Made by a program: the position numbers and the translations under genes. From NCBI RefSeq assembly GCF_014193285.1, contig NZ_JACHZE010000007.1, forward strand, positions 169,026 to 233,025: a DNA stretch of 64,000 nt, read 5' to 3'. The first letter of the stretch is position 1. The number at the start of each line of letters is the position of its first letter. The notes under the pieces are model-generated. The model did no database searches, was not told the DNA's origin, and worked only from the letters and a program-made list of their open reading frames with translations. Below, piece by piece: positions 57,779-64,000 of the stretch. The stretch comes from Atlantibacter sp. RC6 (GTDB lineage: Bacteria > Pseudomonadota > Gammaproteobacteria > Enterobacterales > Enterobacteriaceae).

Positions 57779-58618
57779 ATGTCGCAGCCCATTATTGAAT
57801 TGCATCATGTGGTAAAGAATTATTCGCCTGCGCCGCGTAAGCGATTTTTATCGCGCCGGGAAGCGGTGCCGACGGTTAACGCCTTAAGCGACATTAATTT
57901 GCATATCTGGCCCGGCGAAATTTTTGTCATTGTCGGGCTGTCGGGCTCGGGGAAATCGACCCTGTTGCGTACCCTGAACTCCCTGATTACGCCGACCTCC
58001 GGCGAAGTGCGCTTTCAGGGACAGGCGCTGGGCTCGTTGAACGCCGCCGAGATGATCGCCCTGCGGCGCGAGAAAACCGGCATGGTATTCCAGTCCTTCG
58101 CGCTGTTCGAGGAGCGCAACGTGCTGGATAACGTGGCGTTCGGTCTTGAAGTGGCGGGCGTGGCGCGCGAGATTCGCCACCAGCGGGCGCGGGAGATGCT
58201 GGCAAAAGTTGGCCTGTCGCACGTTGAAGAGAAATACCCGGCGGAACTGTCCGGTGGGATGCAGCAGCGCGTCGGGCTGGCGCGGGCGCTGGTGGTGAAT
58301 CCGGCGGTGCTGTTAATGGACGAAGCGTTCTCGGCTCTCGACCCGATTATCCGCCGCGAAATGCAGACGCTACTGCTCAGTTTGCAGGACGCAGAGCAGC
58401 GCACCATCGTATTTGTCACCCACGATATGGAAGAGGCGCTGCGCCTCGGCAACCGCATCGCGATCATGGAAGCCGGCAAGCTGATCCAGGTCGGCACCCC
58501 GGAAAAAATTATTAACGCCCCGGCGACGTCGTATGTGCGGCATCTGTTTTCTGGCGTGGATACCTCGCGCTGGCAGCTGGCGGACAGCTACGCCGACGTC
58601 TGGCAGCCCCAGGCGTAA
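57779..58618 (+). CDS. choV: Choline/glycine-betaine ABC ATPase
   Basis: A 279-residue ATPase of the ProV/ChoV group. Walker A is GLSGSGKST (about 52-60), followed by the signature LSGGMQQRVGLARAL and Walker B VLLMDEAFSALDP. It is shorter than ProV (400) because the C-terminal CBS pair that senses ionic strength is missing, which points to a nutritional rather than osmotic role. It lies 24 bases before the permease gene. Confidence 0.87.
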   Translation: MSQPIIELHHVVKNYSPAPRKRFLSRREAVPTVNALSDINLHIWPGEIFVIVGLSGSGKSTLLRTLNSLITPTSGEVRFQGQALGSLNAAEMIALRREKTGMVFQSFALFEERNVLDNVAFGLEVAGVAREIRHQRAREMLAKVGLSHVEEKYPAELSGGMQQRVGLARALVVNPAVLLMDEAFSALDPIIRREMQTLLLSLQDAEQRTIVFVTHDMEEALRLGNRIAIMEAGKLIQVGTPEKIINAPATSYVRHLFSGVDTSRWQLADSYADVWQPQA

Positions 58619-58642
58619 TTAACGATTGTTGAGCAGGTAGGT

Positions 58643-59473
58643 ATGGCTTATCCCTTAGATTTTAGTCGTGAAATAGACAGCGTGATCCACACCCTGCTGG
58701 CCCACGCAGGCGGCTTTTTCGACACGATTGCGGCAGTGATTGACAGCTTCGCCGGTGGGCTGGAAAGCGTGATCGGCTGGCTGACGCCCTGGGGGCTGGT
58801 GGTGCTGGCGGTGGGTATCGGCGCGTGGCGCATCGGCAAAGCGTTTGCGCTGTTTGCCCTGCTCGCCACGCTGTACATCATCTACAGCGGCTACAGCGAA
58901 CACGCCGCGATCACCCTGGCGTTAACGCTCTCCTCAACCTTCTTCAGCTTGCTGATCGGCATTCCGCTGGGGATATGGAGCGCGCGCCGGGCGGTGGTGG
59001 GCAGCGTAGTGCGCACGCTGCTGGATTTTATGCAGACTATGCCTGCCTTTGTGTACTTAATTCCGGCGACGATATTGTTCGGGCTGGGCCGTCCGCCAGG
59101 CATATTCGCCACCATTTTGTTCTCCATGCCGCCGGTCGTGCGGCTGACGGATTTAGGCATCCGCCAGGTGAATGCGGCACGCATTGAGGCGGGCCTCGCC
59201 TTCGGCTGTACGCCGTGGCAGCTACTGAGGAAGGTGCAACTTCCCGCCGCGCAGCCGTCAATTATGGCGGGCGTTAACCAAACCATCATGATGGCGATGT
59301 CGATGGTGATTATCGCCTCGATGGTGGGGGCAGGCGGCCTTGGCAACGACATTTTAAGCAGCATTCAGCAACTGGATATCGGCCTTGGCCTGCAAAGCGG
59401 CGTGGTGGTGGTGTTGATGGCGATCCTGCTGGATCGCCTGTCGGCCAGCTTCGCCCGCAAACGGCACGCCTGA
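58643..59473 (+). CDS. choW: Choline/glycine-betaine ABC permease
   Basis: A 276-residue inner-membrane permease of the ProW/ChoW family, with about six membrane helices and the BPD loop RQVNAARIEAGLAFGCTPWQ near residue 173. MQTMPAFVYLIPATILFGLG and MVIIASMVGAGGLGNDI are family hallmarks. AGGTAGGT precedes the ATG. With choV and the divergent choX it makes a complete importer. Confidence 0.9.
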   Translation: MAYPLDFSREIDSVIHTLLAHAGGFFDTIAAVIDSFAGGLESVIGWLTPWGLVVLAVGIGAWRIGKAFALFALLATLYIIYSGYSEHAAITLALTLSSTFFSLLIGIPLGIWSARRAVVGSVVRTLLDFMQTMPAFVYLIPATILFGLGRPPGIFATILFSMPPVVRLTDLGIRQVNAARIEAGLAFGCTPWQLLRKVQLPAAQPSIMAGVNQTIMMAMSMVIIASMVGAGGLGNDILSSIQQLDIGLGLQSGVVVVLMAILLDRLSASFARKRHA

Positions 59474-59525
59474 GGAACGCGCTGCTATATTTGCTCTATC
59501 ACCCATAAAAAGAGAGCGGCGGCCG

Positions 59526-60149
59526 ATGCTAAAAATTCTTGGAAAAAGCACCTCGATTAACGTGCGCAAAGTGCTCTGGACCTGTGAGGAGCTGGGTCTG
59601 GAATATCATCAGGAAGATTACGGCAGCGGCTTTGCGCCGACCGATACGCCGGACTTCCTGGCGCTCAATCCTAACGGACTGGTGCCGGTCCTGATTGATG
59701 AAGGCTTTGTGCTGTGGGAATCCAATACCATTTGCCGCTATCTGGTGGGGAAAGCGGGCCGTGATGATTTGCTGTCCAGCACGCCGCGCGGTCGGGCACG
59801 GGTGGAAAAGTGGATGGACTGGCAGGCCACCGAGCTTAACAGCGCCTGGCGCTATGCCTTTAACGCGCTGGTGCGCAAAAACCCGGCGTACAACCTGCAA
59901 AGCGAGATTGACGCCAGCATCGCCGACTGGAACCGTTGCATTACCATTCTGGATAATAAGCTCCAGCAAAGCGGGCTGTGGGTAACCGGCCAGACCTTCA
60001 CGCTGGCGGATATCGTGCTCGGCCTGTCGGTCAACCGCTGGAAGATGACCCCCATCGATCACCCCGCTGTACCCGCGATAGACGCCTGGTTCGCACGGCT
60101 TGGGCAACGCCCGGCGTTCCGCCGTCATGGCGACAACGGCACGCCGTAA
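59526..60149 (+). CDS. Glutathione S-transferase family protein
   Basis: 207 residues: an N-terminal thioredoxin-like domain (about 1-80) with KSTSINVRKVLWTCEELG, the NPNGLVPVL loop with its cis-proline and the WESNTICRYL glutathione-binding segment, then an all-helical C-terminal domain (about 88-200) with the N-capping TLADIVLG motif. It resembles YfcF/YibF-type enterobacterial enzymes only in general; the substrate is unknown. It follows choW by about 50 bases. Confidence 0.88.
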   Translation: MLKILGKSTSINVRKVLWTCEELGLEYHQEDYGSGFAPTDTPDFLALNPNGLVPVLIDEGFVLWESNTICRYLVGKAGRDDLLSSTPRGRARVEKWMDWQATELNSAWRYAFNALVRKNPAYNLQSEIDASIADWNRCITILDNKLQQSGLWVTGQTFTLADIVLGLSVNRWKMTPIDHPAVPAIDAWFARLGQRPAFRRHGDNGTP

Positions 60150-60152
60150 CGA

Positions 60153-60833
60153 TTAGCCGTTAAGTTTATTGCGCAGAGCCTCGCCGACGCCAGTGGCGGA
60201 CTGCGGGTTCTGCCCGGTGATCAGGTTGCCGTCAACGAGCGTCAACGGCTGCCATTCCCCTGCCGCCTGGTGCAATGCGCCGCGATTTTTCAGCGTCGTC
60301 TCCAGTAAGAACGGCACCACCTCCGCCAGTTTTACTGCGTGTTCTTCCGCATCGGTAAAAGCCGCGACCCGCTTGCCCTCCACCAGATAGCGCCCATCGC
60401 TAAGCGTGGCGTTAACCAGCGCCGCCGGGCCATGACACACGGCGGCGACCGGTTTATCCGCTTCGTACAGCTCGCGAATGATGCGCTGTACATCCGGGCA
60501 GTCCGGGAAATCCCACATGGTGCCGTGCCCGCCGACAAACAGTACCGCGCTGTAGTCGTCGCTGTTGGTTTCCGAGAGTTTGAGGGTTTGGCTGAGCCGT
60601 TGCTGAAACGCCTTATCATTCCAGTAGCGGGCGTTTACGTCATCGTCCAAATCCACGCCGTAGACCGGCGGCAAACCGCCCTGGATTGAAGCAAGAACGC
60701 CGGGAATGCCCGCCTGTTCCAGTACGTGCAAGGGGTGAACGAGTTCAGAAAAGTAAAAACCGGAAATGTTGTGCGCCACGTCGCTGTAGCTGGTGAGCAC
60801 AAACAGAACCGGTTTACGGGTTGGCTGGGTCAT
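60153..60833 (-). CDS. DJ-1/PfpI (Hsp31-like) family protein
   Basis: 226 residues of the class I glutamine amidotransferase-like superfamily. The nucleophile elbow is AVCHGPAAL with Cys133 and His134, and an acidic partner Glu30 lies in FYFSELVHP. This resembles Hsp31-like chaperone/glyoxalase III enzymes that detoxify methylglyoxal; the exact role is inferred. The ATG at 60833 has GGGAGA upstream; a longer frame runs into the chemoreceptor gene region. It converges with the GST gene (3-base gap). Confidence 0.87.
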   Translation of the reverse strand: MTQPTRKPVLFVLTSYSDVAHNISGFYFSELVHPLHVLEQAGIPGVLASIQGGLPPVYGVDLDDDVNARYWNDKAFQQRLSQTLKLSETNSDDYSAVLFVGGHGTMWDFPDCPDVQRIIRELYEADKPVAAVCHGPAALVNATLSDGRYLVEGKRVAAFTDAEEHAVKLAEVVPFLLETTLKNRGALHQAAGEWQPLTLVDGNLITGQNPQSATGVGEALRNKLNG

Positions 60834-60903
60834 CGTGGTATGTCTCCCTGGTGTGAATCCATCACACTCAAGTATAGACACGCGATGCGCCCAGCCGTTG
60901 GGG

Positions 60904-62799
60904 CTAGATTTTAAAGCCAGCGACCACCAGCTCCAGCTGGTTAGATTGTTCTTCCATCGACTGCGCGGCGGCAGAAACTTGCTCCACCAGCGCGGCGTTC
61001 TGCTGGGTGGTGCTGTCGAGCTGGTTAATCGCCAGGTTGATCTGGTCGATACCACGGCTCTGTTCGCTGCTGGCGGAGCTGATTTCCGAGATCAGCACGG
61101 TGACGCCTTCCACCCGCTCCATCAGCCCATCCATCGTGGTCCCGGCCTGGCGCACCAGATCGCTGCCCTGCTCGATGTTGCTGACCGATTCTTCAATCAG
61201 CTTTTTGATCTCCTGGGCTGACTGGGCGCTACGCTGGGCCAGGGAACGCACCTCTCCGGCCACCACCGCGAATCCGCGTCCGTGATCCCCCGCTCTGGCA
61301 GCTTCCACCGCCGCGTTGAGCGCCAGAATATTAGTCTGGAAAGCGATGCCGTCGATCACGCCGATGATATCCACCACTTTGCTGGATGAGCTGTTGATCT
61401 TATCCATGGTGCTGACCACTTTGCTCACCACCGCGGTGCCTTCCCGGGCCACGTCCGACGCCTGAGTCGCCAGTTGGTTGGCCTGCATGGCGTTATCCGC
61501 GTTCTGGCGTACCGTGCTGGTCAGTTGCTCCATGGACGCCGCCGTTTCCACAATCGACGCGGATTGCTGTTCGGTGCGTGATGAGAGATCGAGGTTGCCG
61601 CCAGCAATCTGGCGCGAGGCCGAGGAGATTGCCATGGCACTCTGCCCCACCTGGCCCATCAGCTCCTGCAAGTAGGCAATAAAGCTGTTGAAGCTGGTGA
61701 TCACCGCGTTGAATTCCGGGCTTTTGCTGTGCGGCAGGCGCTGGGTTAAATCCGCGCCGCCGCTGGACAGCGACAGGATATTGTTATTCAGCGCATCCAG
61801 ATTTTTGAAGATGGTGCGCACAAAGCCTAACAGCGCCAGGATCAACAGCAGGCCAAGCCCAATCTGCACCAGCGAAATCTGGGTAATAATGCTGGACGAC
61901 TGGCGGGACAGCAGGCTGGACGGAATATCCACCACCAGATACCACGGGCTGCCGCTGATGGACTGCACCATCAGGGTTTGTTCGCCGTTCTCGCCTTCAT
62001 ACACGCCGCTGACGTGTTCCGTAGCTGCCTGTTTCAGCAGTTGCATCACGGTGGCTTCCGCCGGGATTTTCAAATCGCGCAGGTATTGCAGGTCCGCTTT
62101 ACCCGACTCTGGATCGCCATTGCCGACCACTTTGCCATCCTGCTCGACGATCAGCACGCGTCCCTGGCTGGCATCGCTCATCTGCTTCGCCAGATTGTTG
62201 AAGAAGCCGAGCGTTACGTCGATGGTGGCGACACCCCACACTTTACCGTCGCGCCAGATTGCCATGGCGCAGTTGGTGCGCGGCTGCGGGCTGGCGGCGT
62301 CCTGATAGGCTTTAGCCCAGGCGCATTCGCCTTTCGGGGCGTTCATGCCATCTTTGTACCAGGGCTGCTCCCAGTATTTATCGGACTCCGGCTGGTTCCA
62401 GACGGTGTTGACCTGCAAGTTGCCGCCGCTGTCGCGTGCAAAGAAGGTACTAAAGCGGTCGCGGTCCGGCGCACGGTTGCCCGGCAGCGGCCAAATCCCG
62501 CCGCCAAACACGTTCAGATCCTGGTACTGGTTCACCAGATTCGGCAGCAATGCGTCGATTTGATCGCTTTGCAGGCTGCTGACCACTTCCGTGATGGTGC
62601 GCTGCTGCGCCCTGACGCGGTTCATCTGTTCGGTGATGGCGTCGCTCTGATCGTCCACTTTATAGCGGATCAATTCGCTTTCCGTCGCGATAAGCTGTGG
62701 TGCCACAAACTGGCGAATGACAAAAAACGTCACTCCCAGTAAAACCACAAAAAAGCCGATAAGCATAAGGGTGAAGCGAGAGTGCGTTGTTTTCCACAT
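60904..62799 (-). CDS. Methyl-accepting chemotaxis protein
   Basis: A 631-residue chemoreceptor. A membrane helix (about 10-30), a large periplasmic Cache-type sensor (about 35-295, with [16 protein letters not shown] and [16 protein letters not shown]), a second membrane helix (about 307-328), a HAMP domain and the signalling domain with the hairpin tip [24 protein letters not shown] region [19 protein letters not shown]. The C-terminus lacks the NWETF pentapeptide that tethers CheR/CheB, so it probably relies on other receptors for adaptation. Small ligands such as amino or organic acids are typical for Cache. A sigma-28 promoter lies upstream. Confidence 0.92.
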   Translation of the reverse strand: MWKTTHSRFTLMLIGFFVVLLGVTFFVIRQFVAPQLIATESELIRYKVDDQSDAITEQMNRVRAQQRTITEVVSSLQSDQIDALLPNLVNQYQDLNVFGGGIWPLPGNRAPDRDRFSTFFARDSGGNLQVNTVWNQPESDKYWEQPWYKDGMNAPKGECAWAKAYQDAASPQPRTNCAMAIWRDGKVWGVATIDVTLGFFNNLAKQMSDASQGRVLIVEQDGKVVGNGDPESGKADLQYLRDLKIPAEATVMQLLKQAATEHVSGVYEGENGEQTLMVQSISGSPWYLVVDIPSSLLSRQSSSIITQISLVQIGLGLLLILALLGFVRTIFKNLDALNNNILSLSSGGADLTQRLPHSKSPEFNAVITSFNSFIAYLQELMGQVGQSAMAISSASRQIAGGNLDLSSRTEQQSASIVETAASMEQLTSTVRQNADNAMQANQLATQASDVAREGTAVVSKVVSTMDKINSSSSKVVDIIGVIDGIAFQTNILALNAAVEAARAGDHGRGFAVVAGEVRSLAQRSAQSAQEIKKLIEESVSNIEQGSDLVRQAGTTMDGLMERVEGVTVLISEISSASSEQSRGIDQINLAINQLDSTTQQNAALVEQVSAAAQSMEEQSNQLELVVAGFKI

Positions 62800-62833
62800 G
62801 ATGTATAAGCTTATGCAAGGAGAGATACATCAT

Positions 62834-62860
62834 TTAACGACCCGGCAGGTCATTTCTTTA
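62834..62860 (-). promoter_or_regulatory. Sigma-28 (FliA) promoter of the chemoreceptor gene
   Basis: TAAAGAAA, 11 bases, GTCGTTAA fits the flagellar consensus TAAAGTTT-N11-GCCGATAA at most positions, with a leader of about 30 bases. The gene thus belongs to the late flagellar/chemotaxis regulon. Confidence 0.7.
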
Positions 62861-63132
62861 GACAGGTCCGGCCTGAAAGCGTGAAGTTGCGCCAGGAAAA
62901 TGATAACGCCATGAAAAGATTGCATTTTTAATAAAAACGGCGTGAAGAGTAATTATTTCTTTTATTTTCAAAGAGATAGATTTTTTATTGCTTACTATTG
63001 GTTAATAAATAACGGTATCGCCTGCCTGACTGGCTGCAACGCGCGACCAACAGCGCTGCCAGCGGACAGGGGTTCTGCTATCATCCCCCTTAACAGAATG
63101 GCAAGATGAATTTGTTTACGGGAGTTTCTGGA
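62861..63132. other. A/T-rich space before the HAD gene
   Basis: About 270 bases between the chemoreceptor promoter and the HAD-IB gene. It must hold the HAD gene promoter; I see no other gene or clear repeat. Confidence 0.5.
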
Positions 63133-63804
63133 ATGAGCACCACGCCACACGCTGCAAAGGTTCTGTCAGTTTTTGATTTCGACGGTACTCTGACGCACCA
63201 CGACAGCTTTATTCCCTTTCTCCGCTTCGCCTTCGGCAAGCGCGTGTTCGCTGCGCGCATGGTGCGTCTGGCCTTGCCGACCCTGCGCTGCATGCGCAAA
63301 AAGCTCACCCGGGACGAGCTAAAAGAAGTGTTGATCCAAACCTTCCTGACCGGTGTTGACGAACACTGGTTGCGCCAGAAAGCCCAGGCGTTTTGCGAGA
63401 TTTACTGGACGCGCCTGATGCGCCCCACCGGCCTACTGGCGGTGGCGGCGGAAGTGAATTCCGGCGCGGAAGTGACTATCTGTTCCGCCTCTCCCGCCAT
63501 GGTGCTGCAACCTTTTGCCGACCGGCTGGGGATCAAGCTTATCGGTACCCAACTGGAAGTGAGCGACGGCACGCTGACGGGCCGTATCACCGGCCACAAC
63601 TGCCGCTGTGAGCAGAAAGTGAAACGGCTGGAGAGCGTCTACGGGCAGTTGGGTGAGTACCATCTGCGCGCCTGGGGCGACACGCGAGGGGATTATGAAT
63701 TGCTGGCGGCGGCGCAGGACGCCCACTGGCGGCATTTTCATCCCGCGTGGTCGAAGCGCCGTTCGCCGGTGCAGCGGGTACGGGTGACGGAGTTACCAGA
63801 GTAA
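63133..63804 (+). CDS. HAD-IB family phosphatase
   Basis: 223 residues of the haloacid dehalogenase superfamily, subclass IB. The catalytic motif I is FDFDGTLTHHD with Asp15 and Asp17, motif II is TICSASPAMVL, and motif III-IV is AWGDTRGDYELLAAA. Relatives act on phosphoserine or phospholipid head groups; the substrate here is unknown. The ATG at 63133 has GGGAG eight bases upstream; an in-frame ATG at 63106 is possible. Confidence 0.87.
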   Translation: MSTTPHAAKVLSVFDFDGTLTHHDSFIPFLRFAFGKRVFAARMVRLALPTLRCMRKKLTRDELKEVLIQTFLTGVDEHWLRQKAQAFCEIYWTRLMRPTGLLAVAAEVNSGAEVTICSASPAMVLQPFADRLGIKLIGTQLEVSDGTLTGRITGHNCRCEQKVKRLESVYGQLGEYHLRAWGDTRGDYELLAAAQDAHWRHFHPAWSKRRSPVQRVRVTELPE

Positions 63805-63848
63805 TGGCGGGGCGCTCGTTGGGATAAGTTTGTTCAGTGGAAGGGTTC

Positions 63849-63895
63849 CGTTCGCCAGGCTACGTTCATCTATGCGGCTTCAGTGACGGCGAACG
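63849..63895. repeat. Inverted repeat sharing its arm with the folded element
   Basis: CGTTCGCC (63849-63856) and GGCGAACG (63888-63895) are perfect 8-bp arms with a 31-base loop. The same CGTTCGC / GCGAACG arms close a hairpin at 23441-23488 with a loop of similar size. Confidence 0.45.
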
Positions 63896-63920
63896 TGTCA
63901 GGGGCGCTCGCCGTGTATGA

Positions 63921-63960
63921 ACCGGTCACATGGGTTACAGATCTGACCGGTCACATGGGT
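63921..63960. mobile_element. Tandem 15-bp repeats, probable end of an IS481-like or related element
   Basis: ACCGGTCACATGGGT occurs at 63921-63935 and 63946-63960, a 25-base period, followed by GACAC. On the minus strand the outer copy begins GTCACCCATGTGACCGGT, similar to the repeated terminal sequences of IS481-family elements as I remember them. No transposase is inside the window; the element may extend past the edge or be a remnant. Confidence 0.45.
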
Positions 63961-64000
63961 GACACTTTTTGCTCTAATCGGCCCGGATTATACGATGATT

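Noticed and set aside
60834..61055. A longer start for the DJ-1/PfpI gene
   Set aside because: The extension overlaps the end of the chemoreceptor gene in another frame; the ATG at 60833 has a good GGGAGA site.
63921..63960. CRISPR array
   Set aside because: Only two 15-bp repeats with a 10-bp spacing and no cas genes; more consistent with a transposon end.

Overview
The window is chromosomal DNA from a member of the Enterobacteriaceae with fairly high G+C. I would place it near Kosakonia, Enterobacter or Phytobacter, but the species cannot be fixed from sequence alone. Almost every protein in the first 42.6 kb is recognisable as the ortholog of an Escherichia coli gene, in the order of the E. 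coli queA-to-hemB segment.

Positions 1-42600 are the conserved backbone: secF-secD-yajC-tgt-queA (protein export and tRNA queuosine), acpH, a peroxiredoxin gene with a probable OxyR site, a DUF3999/DUF2339 membrane pair, malZ, proY, brnQ, phoR-phoB, sbcD-sbcC, mak, rdgC, ppnP, aroM-yaiA-aroL, a DUF2076 gene, yaiI, proC, dgcC, psiF, iraP, an MdtG-like exporter, an extensin-family gene, ddlA, yaiZ, yaiY, yaiW, sbmA, ampH and hemB. It differs from E. coli in clear places. araJ is missing next to sbcC, and a strongly folded non-coding element sits there. phoA is missing between iraP and psiF. A prlF-yhaV toxin-antitoxin pair with a tandem palindromic operator lies between ampH and hemB.

Positions 42700-64000 are not collinear with E. 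coli and read as an accessory, metabolic and signalling region: asr (acid shock, with an RstA box); the L-tartrate unit ttdA-ttdB-ttdT with divergent ttdR; a tabtoxin-resistance-like acetyltransferase; a GGDEF-EAL protein; a MocR-type regulator divergent from an AhpD-like gene; a MetNIQ-type ABC transporter; a choline-O-sulfate module (betC-choX and divergent choV-choW); a glutathione S-transferase; a DJ-1/PfpI protein; a chemoreceptor with a sigma-28 promoter; and a HAD-IB phosphatase. The last 80 bases carry two 15-bp direct repeats that look like the end of a mobile element.

Functional links: phoBR and psiF belong to phosphate control, and IraP links stress signals to RpoS. betC, the choline ABC genes and the adjacent MetNIQ-type genes form a plausible sulfur and choline scavenging block. 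The strongest leads for something undescribed are the folded element at 23254-23511, the palindromic Cra-like site upstream of iraP, the prlF-yhaV operator, and the betC/cho/met block with a small membrane ORF in its divergent promoter region. No tRNA, rRNA or CRISPR array was seen.
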